From: JBBIII01 sp037446575
GTDB lineage: Bacteria; Bacteroidota; Ignavibacteria; UBA10030
Assembly (NCBI GenBank): GCA_037446575.1
Contig: JBBIII010000018.1
Coordinates: 1 to 35,288, forward strand
Direction of reading: 5' to 3'
Length of the DNA: 35,288 nt
Part shown: positions 7,660-15,972 of the stretch, piece after piece
Layout: every line of letters starts with the position of its first letter
Position numbering within the stretch: the first letter of the stretch is position 1
Notes under the pieces: generated by a model
Databases searched by the model: none
Seen by the model: only the letters and a program-made list of their open reading frames with translations
What the model was told of the DNA's origin: nothing
Program-made: the position numbers and the translations under genes

Positions 7660-9003
7660 CTATTTGGATGTCGGTATTGGAATAACGGGCAACGAAATAT
7701 TTCCATTTTTATCGATTGTTTGTATACCAAAAATAAAATCATCCTTTGAATGCGGCAATATTACAGTAGTATCAGTAGTAAATATGGTGGTTGACCAGAA
7801 AGGAATAGAAGTATCGCGTATTCGGATGTAATAACCTTTGATGTCGTCTTCCGTGTTTCTATTCCATCGTAGAATGGTTTGATATGATTGGTTTGAAATT
7901 TCGATATAAGAATTAGTTGGTTGAGTAGGAGAGCTTGCGAGAGTCGCCAATATTGCGGCGTTAATTTTCGCATTTTTTGTTAAGTAATTTAAATCAATAA
8001 ATTGAGGCAGATCGCCATATTGTATTCCATTTTCTATGCGAATATTTTGGTGTTGACGGTCATAATTTTCCTTAGCTTCAATAATGCGTATTGCTGCAAA
8101 CCCAAGTTCATGAAATGGAGAATGATCGCCGCCGCGCAAGAAGCGGTCCCGCCGATAAATTAATTTTATATAAAAATTCGGCACATAAAGTTCGCCAATT
8201 TCTTTTGAATATCGAGCAAGCGATCGTGATTTACCGTCGTTTTCAAGTCCGAGTGAATTCTTTATTTGCCATTCTTTTTGTGATTCGGCTGTAGTGAACG
8301 CCTCCGAAAAAATTCTAACATAAGTATTTTCTATTGAACCATCGCCGCTCTGAATATTGCCAATCATATCGTTATTTAACACGGCTTCAATATTCCAATT
8401 ATTTTTCAAAGCATAATTTGCAAAAGCTTTTGAACCAATTAATCCCTGTTCTTCTCCGGCAAAAACAGCAAATACAATATTTGTGCGGAAATCATATTTA
8501 CTGAATATTCTTGCTAATTCTAAGACTACAGCAACCCCGCTACCGTCATCGTTAGCACCTGGTGCGTCCGAGCTTATATCGTTTGGTTCACTTGCGCGGG
8601 AATCATAATGTCCGGAGATTAAGACAAACCGATTTGTAGGCAATTTTGGCTTTAGTATTGCAAAAACATTCACAACTTTTACAGGTAGAGGAATTCTATT
8701 TGTCGGCTGAACCAGAGTATCATTATATTCAACTGTCATACGACCTTTCGATTGTGAGGAGGCGTTAAGAAGTCGTGAAAAAATCCAGCGCCTTGCCGCA
8801 CCTATGCCGCGCTTGTGGCTTATTGTGTCCGATAACGTATGCCGTGTGCCAAAGTTCGCCAATTTTTCTATTGTCTGTTCTAATTGTTTTGATGAGATTT
8901 CAGATACTATATTTTCGACAATTGGATTTTTTTTAAGTGAATATTGACCGAGAGTTAATGGAGAGAAAAATAATAATAATGTAAATAACATTGTTAATCG
9001 CAT
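7660..9003 (-). CDS. Secreted M28-family metallopeptidase with C-terminal beta domain
   Basis: A 447-residue secreted peptidase. A Sec signal occupies about 1-19 (ending in TLGQ). The M28 zinc ligands can be read off: H132 in GHYDS, bridging D152 in ANDDGSG, E185 with catalytic E184 in AGEEQGL, D212 in NNDMIG, and H294 in GGDHSPFH. From about residue 360 a tryptophan/threonine-rich segment (ILRWNRNTEDDIKGYYI) looks like a fibronectin type III-like domain. M28 enzymes are aminopeptidases or related hydrolases using two zinc ions; bacterial secreted ones scavenge amino acids. The ATG at 9003 has AGGAG 11 bases upstream; a second ATG four codons in is also possible. The gene sits just after the PLP decarboxylase gene (31 bases apart), suggesting one transcript. 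Confidence 0.87.
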   Translation of the reverse strand: MRLTMLFTLLLFFSPLTLGQYSLKKNPIVENIVSEISSKQLEQTIEKLANFGTRHTLSDTISHKRGIGAARRWIFSRLLNASSQSKGRMTVEYNDTLVQPTNRIPLPVKVVNVFAILKPKLPTNRFVLISGHYDSRASEPNDISSDAPGANDDGSGVAVVLELARIFSKYDFRTNIVFAVFAGEEQGLIGSKAFANYALKNNWNIEAVLNNDMIGNIQSGDGSIENTYVRIFSEAFTTAESQKEWQIKNSLGLENDGKSRSLARYSKEIGELYVPNFYIKLIYRRDRFLRGGDHSPFHELGFAAIRIIEAKENYDRQHQNIRIENGIQYGDLPQFIDLNYLTKNAKINAAILATLASSPTQPTNSYIEISNQSYQTILRWNRNTEDDIKGYYIRIRDTSIPFWSTTIFTTDTTVILPHSKDDFIFGIQTIDKNGNISLPVIPIPTSK

Positions 9004-9034
9004 TTTATAATTGCTCCTGCTTTGCGTTTTATTA

Positions 9035-10459
9035 TTACAATTTTATTTGTGATGCAATTGATTTTATTAATTCCCACGCTCGACTTGTATGTTTTTGCGT
9101 TGTGGCAAGATTACCAATAGCGATTCGGATTGCGTACTTGTCATCAAGTTTTGTATGAGAAAGAAATATTTTACCTGATGAATTTACTTGTTCGACAATT
9201 AGCGCGTTTAGACGTTCAAGTTTTGCTTCATCGGAAATTTCTTTTGGATGATATCGGAAACAAACTACACTAAACGGAACTAGTGCAAGGCGCTCAAAAT
9301 TTTTATCTGCATCTACCCAACCAGCAAATTCACGGGCAAGGCGACAATGCTTCCGTATACTTTCAATCAATCCGCTTACACCAAACGAACGAATAATAAA
9401 CCAAAGTTTCAACGAACGGAATCTTCGTCCGAGTTGCACACCCCAATCCATATAATTATTTACAGATGGGTCTGCGGTTTTTAGATATTCCGGAACCAAA
9501 CTGAAAGCTTGTTTTACCGTTGTTACATCTTTTGTGAAGAGCAAACTACAATCCATTGGCGTTAACAGCCATTTATGCGGATTTGTAACAATTGAATCAG
9601 CACGCTCGCATCCTGCAATTACATTGCGCATTTCCGAAACAATAGCCGCCATTGCTCCATAAGCGCCGTCTACATGTAGCCACAATTTTTCTTTCTCACA
9701 AATATCTGCTATAGCAGGCACAGGGTCTATACTTGTGGAAGAAGTTGTGCCTACCGTTGCAACAACCGCAAAAGGAATAAAACCTTTTTTCCGATCTTCC
9801 TCTATTGCAGAAGTAAGTAATTCAGTTCTCAATCTGAACTCTGAATCTACCGGAATTTTTCTCACACCTTCTTGTCCAACGCCAATAATAATAGCCGCTT
9901 TCTCTACAGATGAATGTGCATGCTCTGAACAGTATATTCTCAACTGCGGTAAATCTTTTCTACCGGCTAAACCTTCTTCGCGGATTTTCATTTTAATTCT
10001 TTCACGCGCCGCAGTTAAAGCAACAAGTGTCGAAACAGAAGCAGTGTCATTTATTATACCTTTGAATTCTGTCGGAAGTCCAAGCATCTGCCGCATCCAA
10101 TCAGTAACAAGTTCTTCCAATTCCGTTGCGGCGGGAGATGTTCGCCAGAGCATACCGTTTACATTCAGAGCCGTTGCGAGCATTTCGCCAAGTATTCCGG
10201 CGGCAGAAGCGCTGTTTGCGAAGTAAGCAAAGAAATCAGGATGATTCCAGTGTGTAATTCCCGGTAGAATAATCCGATCAAAATCTTTAAGAATCATTTC
10301 CATATTTTCGGAAGAGGAGGGGGGAAATGCGGGCAATTGCTTTTTTATATCTCCTGGTTGAACGCTTGGAAATACCGGATATTTTTCCGCATCCTTTAAA
10401 TAATCAGCAATCCAATCTACTACTTCTTTACCGTATTTTCGAAATTCTTCTGGATTCAA
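9035..10459 (-). CDS. PLP-dependent group II decarboxylase, aromatic-L-amino-acid type
   Basis: A 474-residue fold-type I PLP enzyme. The PLP lysine is K296 in NPHKW. H180 in SEHAHSSVEKAA stacks on the cofactor, and D264 in HVDGAYG contacts its ring nitrogen. The start NPEEFRKYG and the segments EYLKTAD and LGRRFRSLKLWF are close to animal and plant aromatic-amino-acid decarboxylases, so the likely reaction is decarboxylation of tyrosine-, tryptophan- or DOPA-like amino acids to amines. Residues alone do not fix the substrate. The start codon is TTG at 10459: no ATG fits, and family members begin at exactly this place. It is cytosolic. Lying beside secreted peptidase genes, it could use the amino acids they release. 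Confidence 0.86.
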   Translation of the reverse strand: MNPEEFRKYGKEVVDWIADYLKDAEKYPVFPSVQPGDIKKQLPAFPPSSSENMEMILKDFDRIILPGITHWNHPDFFAYFANSASAAGILGEMLATALNVNGMLWRTSPAATELEELVTDWMRQMLGLPTEFKGIINDTASVSTLVALTAARERIKMKIREEGLAGRKDLPQLRIYCSEHAHSSVEKAAIIIGVGQEGVRKIPVDSEFRLRTELLTSAIEEDRKKGFIPFAVVATVGTTSSTSIDPVPAIADICEKEKLWLHVDGAYGAMAAIVSEMRNVIAGCERADSIVTNPHKWLLTPMDCSLLFTKDVTTVKQAFSLVPEYLKTADPSVNNYMDWGVQLGRRFRSLKLWFIIRSFGVSGLIESIRKHCRLAREFAGWVDADKNFERLALVPFSVVCFRYHPKEISDEAKLERLNALIVEQVNSSGKIFLSHTKLDDKYAIRIAIGNLATTQKHTSRAWELIKSIASQIKL

Positions 10460-10519
10460 TTTAGTTGTAACCTGTAATTTGTAATTGGTGCTAAAAGTAA
10501 ATTGTGAACTGCTCGATTT

Positions 10520-10978
10520 TCATTGTGGATCGGGAGCTCCCGTGTCTAACACAATTTTCCACGAACCCTCCGGTTGTTTTTTCCAGATAGAAGTATATGT
10601 CCCGGTTCGTTTTACAATTGTTCCGTCATCTTTTTTTCTGATTCGTTCCCATCGTCCAACTGTATAACCGAGTACTCCCGGCATTAGCATTTCACTTTTT
10701 GTTGGCTGCCAGCGAAGAGAAAAATTTTTATCATTAAGTGATGATTCCATTTCAGCGCGGATAGCGGCATAACCTGTAATTGGCTTGCCTGTATCTCCGA
10801 GCATAGAACCGTTTGGTGCGAAGTATTCAAGCCAGCCGTCAACGCCTTTTTTTGAAGTTGCCTTGTCGAAATCACGGTCTAATTGCATTAATAAATCGGC
10901 TTCGCTTTTTATTTCTTGCGCCATAAGAATTCCTGTGAAAGAAAGAAAATAGATTATGAGATGAATGATTTTTTTCAT
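10520..10978 (-). CDS. Secreted DUF4440/SnoaL-like (NTF2 fold) protein
   Basis: A 152-residue protein with a Sec signal (MKKIIHLIIYFLSFTGILMA, cleavage before QEIKS). The mature part has the layout of the DUF4440/NTF2-like cone fold: an N-terminal helix with LMQLDRDFDKATSKKG, then GWLEYFAPNGSML, GYAAIRAEM, a central W-x-P strand and a C-terminal SWKIVLDTG strand. Family proteins bind small hydrophobic ligands, or are enzymes or accessory subunits; none of these roles can be chosen here. The ATG at 10978 gives the natural signal peptide start; two codons upstream lies a TTG that is less likely. No clear ribosome binding site is present. It precedes the PLP decarboxylase gene by 60 bases on the same strand. 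Confidence 0.75.
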   Translation of the reverse strand: MKKIIHLIIYFLSFTGILMAQEIKSEADLLMQLDRDFDKATSKKGVDGWLEYFAPNGSMLGDTGKPITGYAAIRAEMESSLNDKNFSLRWQPTKSEMLMPGVLGYTVGRWERIRKKDDGTIVKRTGTYTSIWKKQPEGSWKIVLDTGAPDPQ

Positions 10979-11003
10979 AAACAATTTCTAATTGTGAAAA
11001 AAA

Positions 11004-11157
11004 TATATAACTCATGTTACGCAGACGGGAAATGTATCTCACAAAATGAAGTTGTCAAGCCCGAATGCTTTAATCGGGCATCTTATTCAAGATTCCCGCT
11101 AAAAATCTGCGGGAATGACAGTATTCTTTTTACTTTTTACGTAACATCAGTTATATA
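11004..11157. mobile_element. MITE-like element with 18-bp terminal inverted repeats
   Basis: The ends are tatataactcatgttacg (11004-11021) and its reverse complement with one mismatch (11140-11157). Between them lie two GC-rich hairpins: GCCCGA/TCGGGC (11059-11064 with 11074-11079) and ATTCCCGC/GCGGGAAT (11092-11099 with 11108-11115). There is no coding capacity. The outer TATAT/ATATA could include a target duplication. The structure fits a non-autonomous miniature inverted-repeat element or a REP-type repeat. No other copy occurs in this window, so mobility is an inference. Confidence 0.5.
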
Positions 11158-11247
11158 AAATCTGCTTAAAAACTTCTTGAAGTGCAAGCGCTTGATGTTG
11201 TGATAATTTAAATGCTCTTTATTTACAAACTTAGAAAGGAAAATAAA

Positions 11248-11670
11248 GTGAAAGAAGAGAAAGCAATAGAATATTTTAAGAGTGGCTATAATTGTGCACA
11301 AGCTGTACTGACTGTATTTGCTGATGAATTTGGTCTTGATGAAGCCACTTCGTTAAAGATAGCTGGCGGATATGGAGCCGGAATGGGGCGAATGCAAAAT
11401 ACTTGCGGTGCGTTTATGGTTATCGGTTTGAAATACGGAAAGACTATAGGCGATGAAGGGAATGATAAAAGAGATATGTGTTATGCAAAGGTGCGCGAAT
11501 TCGATTCTGTTTTCAAAGAAAAATTCGGAGCAACTTCCTGTCGCGATCTAATTCAATGTGATCTGACAACTCCAGTTGGGCAACAATACTTCAAAGATAA
11601 TAAACTTGGAGAAAAAGTTTGTGAACAATGTGTGCGAAGAGCTGTAAAAATTGTTGAAGAGTTGCTCTAA
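11248..11670 (+). CDS. C_GCAxxG_C_C family redox-type protein
   Basis: A 140-residue protein of the putative redox-active C_GCAxxG_C_C family (PF09719 type). It has cysteines C16 (GYNCAQAVL), C53 (NTCGAFM), C78, C98, C104, C125 and C128, with the family's glycine-rich segment GGYGAGMGRM before C53 and a CEQC pair at the end. Related proteins occur near electron-transfer or metal-binding genes, but the function is unproven. The start is GTG at 11248, with AGAAAGGA 7 bases upstream; the upstream ATG at 11212 lacks such a site and would add an unconserved stretch. It is cytosolic. It converges with the LytTR regulator gene, 6 bases apart, with no clear terminator. The MITE-like element ends about 90 bases before the start. 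Confidence 0.82.
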   Translation: MKEEKAIEYFKSGYNCAQAVLTVFADEFGLDEATSLKIAGGYGAGMGRMQNTCGAFMVIGLKYGKTIGDEGNDKRDMCYAKVREFDSVFKEKFGATSCRDLIQCDLTTPVGQQYFKDNKLGEKVCEQCVRRAVKIVEELL

Positions 11671-11676
11671 CTCATT

Positions 11677-12426
11677 CTACAACATTACTTTCAGCTTATC
11701 ATAGCCAGCTCGACTAATAAACAGTTTTGTGCCATCTTTCAAAATTGCCATCCGACTATCTTTGGCATAAAGTTCGATCCGTGCAATTTGCTCAACGTTC
11801 AAAATATACGAGCGGTGAATTCGCACAAATTTTTTTGAATCTAACTCTTTTTCAATCTCCGCCATGCGTTGATGTTTTAGGTATGATTTTCCACTTGATT
11901 TGATTGCGATATAATCGTCCTCAGCTTCGATATAATCAATGTTATCTGTTGGAATTACATAAACCTTGTCTCGGTCTTTTACTAGCACTCTTTCGATTGG
12001 TGTTGTTTTCATTCGGGAATCTAAGGCGATTGCATTTATGGGAATCGGTTTATTTTTCTTCAAATGCGTTTTCGCATGGTTGATTGCTTCATCAAGACGT
12101 TCATTGCTGAATGGTTTCATAAGGTAATCAACAGCGTGAAGCTCGAACGCTTTCACTGCATATTGGTTATATGCTGTCGCAAAAATTATTGCCGGAGGTT
12201 GTTCAACTAATTCAAGCACTTCAAAGCCGTTTAGTTTTGGCATTTGGATATCGAGAATTGCAAGATCGGGTTTTTGTTCTGTCATAGCTTTTACAGCTTC
12301 ATAACCATTTGTGCATTCGGCTATAATCTCTATATCATTGCGTTTAGAAAGATATTCACGAAGAAGTAATCGCGCCGGTTCTTCATCATCAACAATAATT
12401 GTTTTGATAATTGATTTGGTTGCCAT
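11677..12426 (-). CDS. LytTR-family response regulator
   Basis: A 249-residue regulator. Residues 1-125 form a receiver domain with D13/D14, phosphorylation site D59 (AILDIQMP), a T in FATAYN, and K in MKPF. After a linker, residues about 145-249 form a LytTR DNA-binding domain, with YIEAEDDYIAI, the FVRIHRSYILN motif and a final ISRAGYDKL. Family members bind direct repeats upstream of target genes. It follows the LytS-type kinase gene by 15 bases, and the two are almost certainly a cognate pair in one transcript. The operon's upstream genes encode LiaF/DUF5668-like membrane proteins, so control of an envelope-stress response is likely. Confidence 0.9.
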   Translation of the reverse strand: MATKSIIKTIIVDDEEPARLLLREYLSKRNDIEIIAECTNGYEAVKAMTEQKPDLAILDIQMPKLNGFEVLELVEQPPAIIFATAYNQYAVKAFELHAVDYLMKPFSNERLDEAINHAKTHLKKNKPIPINAIALDSRMKTTPIERVLVKDRDKVYVIPTDNIDYIEAEDDYIAIKSSGKSYLKHQRMAEIEKELDSKKFVRIHRSYILNVEQIARIELYAKDSRMAILKDGTKLFISRAGYDKLKVML

Positions 12427-12441
12427 TATAGAATCCCGGAT

Positions 12442-13500
12442 TTATTTTTTTTCAATAGGAAATATTAATTCTACTTTAAAAAGATTTTCCTTTTTTTCTA
12501 CTTCTATTCTTCCTTCGTTGCCGAAAAGAGTTTGAATACGCGCCTTTACGTTTGTTATTCCAAGTCCAGTTCCTTTTTTTGGAATATAATCCGGATCATA
12601 AGGATTATCTACGGTTATTTTTAAGCGGCCACTACTTATTGTTGCATTAATTGAAATTGTTCCGCCGTCAATTAATTGTGAAATGCCATGACGTACGGCG
12701 TTTTCTATCAATGGCTGTAAAAGAAGCGGCGGAATTTTACAATTGAGCGCTTCTTGTGTAATATTTTGTTTCACATTTAACCGAGAACCGAAACGTACCT
12801 GTTCTATCGTAAGAAATTTATTAATCAACGAAAGCTCATCGGCAAGTGTAATATGATCTTTTGATCCCATATCCAAACTATTGCGGAAAAATTCTGCTAA
12901 TAAAATTACCATAGTTCGGGCACGCTCTGGATTGGCAGTTGTAAGTGCGCTAACAGAATTAAGACTGTTAAATAAAAAATGCGGATCAATTTGAGCGCGA
13001 AGAGCGCGAAGTTCTGCATCTTGAGCTAAGACGCGTAATTCCATTGTCTGCCGTTCAATTTCTCGTGTTTGTTCAAATGAAATAATAACATAATGCATTG
13101 CCGCAATCAGCAGAAAGATTAAAACCAGCACACTATAAATGCCGGCTATCCAAATTTCATAAAGCGGCATTATTGGCGGAGCGATATTTAATGAGTCAAT
13201 AAATTTTATCCATGCGTAACCCACAGCAAGTTCAATTCCGCCTGCAATTAAAGCAGATGTTAACAAAACGGAAAACACATTATACAATCTTGTAGTCTTT
13301 ATTGGGAAAAACCGACAGATGTAATAAGAAGAAAGACTGATAAGAGCAAAGAAGAGAATTAAAGGTATGTCGCTTAACAGGAGCGCAAACCACTGGGTTT
13401 TATACGGATAGATTATTGGAATTTCTATAAGCATACTGACAGCAAGCCAGATGGCAAGATAAATAATGAGAGATTTTCTTTTTGAAAGAATTGGATGCAT
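12442..13500 (-). CDS. LytS/YehU-type sensor histidine kinase
   Basis: A 352-residue membrane kinase. Four hydrophobic segments lie within residues 10-145 (about 11-31, 37-60, 75-98 and 117-140). A coiled-coil-like linker then leads to the His_kinase domain: the phosphorylated histidine is H174 in QIDPHFLFNSLN, the N-box is PLIENAVRHGI and the ATP-lid glycines are in GTGLGITNVKARI. There is no separate extracellular sensor domain, so it may sense the membrane itself or partner proteins. The ATG at 13500 directly abuts the assembly gap; it gives a typical short basic N-terminus before the first membrane helix and is probably right, but a longer N-terminus cannot be excluded. The downstream LytTR regulator gene is its likely partner. 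Confidence 0.87.
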   Translation of the reverse strand: MHPILSKRKSLIIYLAIWLAVSMLIEIPIIYPYKTQWFALLLSDIPLILFFALISLSSYYICRFFPIKTTRLYNVFSVLLTSALIAGGIELAVGYAWIKFIDSLNIAPPIMPLYEIWIAGIYSVLVLIFLLIAAMHYVIISFEQTREIERQTMELRVLAQDAELRALRAQIDPHFLFNSLNSVSALTTANPERARTMVILLAEFFRNSLDMGSKDHITLADELSLINKFLTIEQVRFGSRLNVKQNITQEALNCKIPPLLLQPLIENAVRHGISQLIDGGTISINATISSGRLKITVDNPYDPDYIPKKGTGLGITNVKARIQTLFGNEGRIEVEKKENLFKVELIFPIEKK

Positions 13501-13600
13501 NNNNNNNNNNNNNNNNNNNNNNNNNNNNNNNNNNNNNNNNNNNNNNNNNNNNNNNNNNNNNNNNNNNNNNNNNNNNNNNNNNNNNNNNNNNNNNNNNNNN
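13501..13600. other. Assembly gap (100 N) inside the LiaF-like/LytS operon
   Basis: One hundred N, a conventional scaffold placeholder whose true size is unknown. It falls between the LiaF-like gene's C-terminus and the kinase start, so the joint of these two genes cannot be seen. Confidence 0.95.
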
Positions 13601-14300
13601 AGTTTTTAATTTCCATTCCACCCATTACCACATTTCCTCTTATGATAAGGCGCTGGTTTGTCTCTTTCGGTGGACGAGTTTTATCCTCATAACCGCCTAA
13701 CACTGGAAATCCTTCTACTATTACCTGCCAATCATCGGGTACACGCATTTCAACACCACCCATCATTGCGAATACATCTAATATTGCTTCACCTTTAATT
13801 TCTGCTTCGCGCAGATCAATCTCGAGTGCTCCCATAATTGTAGTAAGTTCGCCGCCTTTGAAATCTTTTGAGTTACACGTTCGTCTAAATCCGCCTAAAA
13901 TTGCAGTTGCTTTGATAAAAGAATTCGCATCGGCTTTATCTTTATCCATCATATTTATATCCTTTCTAAATTGCATACTTTTCCATATCATCATCCCTCC
14001 GACAAAAACGAGTATGAGAGGCCAGTAAGACCATAAACTAAAATTTATAAAATATAATTTATCTAATAACATTGCTGTACCGATAAACGTTAAAATTATT
14101 CCCCATACTCGACCGGAAGCATTTTGACTCTGGATTAAATATGTTAAACCAATAAGCGCAATAATTGCAGGCCAAAGACGTAAATACTCACGCGGTTCTA
14201 TTATGTCTAAATTGCCCAGTAAAAATAAAACACCGATTGCCAATACTCCCAATCCTAATATTAAACGAGGCGCTAAACAATGATTTTGTCTACAGTCCAT
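13601..14300 (-). CDS. LiaF-like membrane protein, C-terminus in gap
   Basis: The N-terminal 105 residues hold four membrane segments with repeated WP pairs (LRLWPAIIALIG, LWSYWPLILVFVGG), a DUF5668/LiaI-LiaF-like membrane region. A cytosolic linker (MDKDKADANSFIKA) follows. The C-terminal part is a beta-helix-like LiaF C-terminal domain (about 125 onwards) with repeated ILGGF, IMGALEIDL, MMGGVEMRVP and VMGGMEIKN strands. LiaF in Firmicutes restrains the LiaS kinase in response to cell-wall antibiotics; here the kinase encoded downstream is LytS-like instead. Its ATG (14300) has AAGGAG 7 bases upstream and overlaps the preceding gene by 11 bases, so translation is probably coupled. The sequence breaks at the gap, but MGGMEIKN is close to the usual end of the family. 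Confidence 0.82.
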
Positions 14301-14661
14301 GGCAACGCTCCTTTGTTATGCCAATTTCTGAAGTTGAAAGAGATTTCCATAAAATTGAGATTCCGATTCCAATTAATATTATGGGCCAAGAATTGCGATA
14401 ACTTAAACCGAAAATATGCAGTTCTGATATCAGGAACCAAGCTCCCCAAAATAATATCATTACAGCTTTTCTATATTCCCAAGAATACTGTGCATCGAAT
14501 AAACGCCCAAGTCCGATTGCAATAATTATTATTGGCCAGTAGTCCCAAACATTTCTAGTATAGAATATTTCAAAATTATTCAGCAGTAAAAATATTCCGG
14601 TTAACAATAGAAAAAGCCCGACTCCGAGAGTTCCATAGAACCTTTGGTTTTTATTTTCCAT
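14290..14661 (-). CDS. DUF5668/LiaI-like small membrane protein
   Basis: A 123-residue membrane protein with four hydrophobic segments arranged as two pairs, each ending with a conserved tryptophan-proline step (VWDYWPIIIIAIGLG, SWPIILIGIGISILWKS). It is homologous in layout to the N-terminal membrane half of the LiaF-like protein encoded just downstream, but lacks the C-terminal beta domain. In LiaI-type systems such proteins partner LiaF in the membrane. It is the first gene of the envelope operon, with AAGGAG 7 bases before the ATG at 14661; it overlaps the LiaF-like gene by 11 bases. It may modulate the LytS-type kinase, an inference from context only. Confidence 0.78.
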   Translation of the reverse strand: MENKNQRFYGTLGVGLFLLLTGIFLLLNNFEIFYTRNVWDYWPIIIIAIGLGRLFDAQYSWEYRKAVMILFWGAWFLISELHIFGLSYRNSWPIILIGIGISILWKSLSTSEIGITKERCHGL

Positions 14662-14763
14662 TCTTATTCTCCTTGTTAATTTTGTTCTATGAAATGATAC
14701 ATGGAAATTAACAAGAGGTTACGGCAATTTCGGTGAGCGGGGATGTGGATTCGGCAAACGGCG

Positions 14764-14799
14764 AAAAAGGGCCTCACATTTTTTAGAACAGCGAGGCCC
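14764..14799 (-). terminator. Rho-independent terminator of the small outer-membrane-like gene
   Basis: A GC-rich stem GGGCCTC (14769-14775) with GAGGCCC (14793-14799), followed on the minus strand by TTTTT. It lies just past the stop codon of the 150-residue protein and insulates it from the envelope operon. Confidence 0.8.
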
Positions 14800-14806
14800 A
14801 AAAATT

Positions 14807-15259
14807 TTAGAAGAAAAATCGAATGCCGCATCCAAAATCGAAGTCAAAATGTGATGTTGGTTTTAAATATATAGTTGGCTGCAGTTGTAAAAAAACGTCG
14901 ATAGAAGAACGGCGGGGCCACCAAGAAATTCCAAAAACGCCGCGTCCTCCCATGATGTCAGTGCCGCCGCTGACTCCAAATATTCCGCCGATTCCATAGA
15001 ATAAAGGAAAAGATTCGCGCGACCGGAAAACGTGCGCGTGCCAAACGTAATCTGCGCTTAGAACAGTTCCATGAGTATATGAAAGAGATGGATATCCAAT
15101 AGCGAGTTGGATGGCACCTGAATTAGTCAGCCAGCCTTTGAATGTGATACCAGTTGGTTCGCCGAGAGTCAAACCCAGTCCAAGCCCGCGTCCCTGTGCA
15201 ATGCCTATGTGGGTAAGAATTACCACAAATACACTGAAAAAGAGAATTCGTTTCATCAT
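14807..15259 (-). CDS. Secreted small beta-barrel-like protein (150 aa)
   Basis: A Sec signal occupies 1-21 (cleavage after GIAQ). The mature part is glycine/aromatic-rich with alternating strands (LGLTLGEPTGITFKGWL, YTHGTVLSADYVWH, FPLFYGIGG) and ends in three phenylalanines, as typical of outer-membrane beta-barrels recognised by the BAM complex. About 130 mature residues would make an eight-stranded barrel. The family is not securely identified. The first of two adjacent ATGs (15259) is chosen because AAAGGA lies 7 bases before it. It is monocistronic, with its own terminator. It could be a structural envelope protein; no ligand or enzyme motif is seen. Confidence 0.65.
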   Translation of the reverse strand: MMKRILFFSVFVVILTHIGIAQGRGLGLGLTLGEPTGITFKGWLTNSGAIQLAIGYPSLSYTHGTVLSADYVWHAHVFRSRESFPLFYGIGGIFGVSGGTDIMGGRGVFGISWWPRRSSIDVFLQLQPTIYLKPTSHFDFDFGCGIRFFF

Positions 15260-15384
15260 AAGTAGTTCCTTTAAGTTGTAATGATTTAGTAAAAAGAAAA
15301 GTCATGGTGCATCATCAGAGTAAAGATACATCTAAAGTACTAAAAATGTAAGTAAGCGGGAACATTTTTCTAAAATATTTTGGT

Positions 15385-15501
15385 TTAGGAGCGGGCTGTG
15401 CCCAACGGAGACCATTTCTCTTTCGATAGTCCATAAATGCCCGGTACTTTCAATCCAGCTTGTTTTATAAGTACTGGTATTTATCTGCGGTGGAGTGTCT
15501 C
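15385..15501 (-). pseudogene. DinB-family gene remnant (C-terminal fragment)
   Basis: The minus-strand frame reads ETLHRR, a stop, then VLIKQAGLKVPGIYGLSKEK and WSPLG. This matches the C-terminal end of the intact DinB protein at 17135-17635 (EVHHRAQMT, VLMRQAGLKVPGVCGPSKEE, WSQYG). The internal TAA (15481-15483) and the lack of any upstream frame show it is broken; the N-terminal three quarters are missing. Decayed similarity may run to about 15520. The rest of 15260-15594 shows nothing recognisable. It is a remnant of a paralogue, perhaps from local duplication. Confidence 0.8.
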
Positions 15502-15594
15502 GTTAAAATCAAATCAGCGAATGGTTAGAATTTATTAATGCTTAATTTCTTTTCCTCAATTGAAATAAACAGGTTACTCCGTATAAAATAAAAA

Positions 15595-15972
15595 TCAGAT
15601 TATTGCTTGGAAACGAATCTCTGAAATTTTCTGAAAGTCTTTCTTATTACTAGAAATAAGTATAGATGAAGTGAGAAATGCAGAAGCTGCAATAATAGCA
15701 TCAGGCAGTTTGATGTGGTACTTGCGTCTTAAATAAATTGAGACTTCTTCTACTTCTTCGGAAATAGATATAGAGCGAAATTGATTGATCATTTCTCTAA
15801 TAATTAACTCTTCTCGTTCTGCAATACCGGGAAAAGATAATAATTCCATCTTAACGACACTTGAAATTACGACTTCTTGCTTTTTAAGAAACTCCGGTGA
15901 AAATAATCTGGCAACACGTGCGTCTCCTGCGAGATGATAAACAAAAATATTTGTGTCAAATAAGTATTTCAT
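15595..15972 (-). CDS. vapC: PIN-domain ribonuclease toxin, VapC family
   Basis: A 125-residue PIN domain. The acidic metal site is complete: D6 (YLFDTN), E43 (VKMELLS), D91 (KLPDAIIAA) and D112 after SNKKDF. VapC toxins cut tRNA or rRNA in a magnesium-dependent way. The ATG at 15972 overlaps the stop of the upstream 58-residue gene by the ATGA pattern, the usual layout of vapBC modules, where the antitoxin is encoded first. The length is normal for the family. Nearby sequence shows no phage gene. Toxin status rests on the fold and gene order. Confidence 0.87.
   Translation of the reverse strand: MKYLFDTNIFVYHLAGDARVARLFSPEFLKKQEVVISSVVKMELLSFPGIAEREELIIREMINQFRSISISEEVEEVSIYLRRKYHIKLPDAIIAASAFLTSSILISSNKKDFQKISEIRFQAII

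Noticed and set aside
9735..10226. A 163-codon frame on the plus strand
   Set aside because: It is antisense to the well-supported PLP decarboxylase gene (PLP lysine and family motifs intact), has serine/alanine/threonine-rich low-information content, and resembles no family.
13400..13700. Frames reading through the 13501-13600 gap
   Set aside because: They consist largely of N and depend on the placeholder length of 100, so they carry no information.
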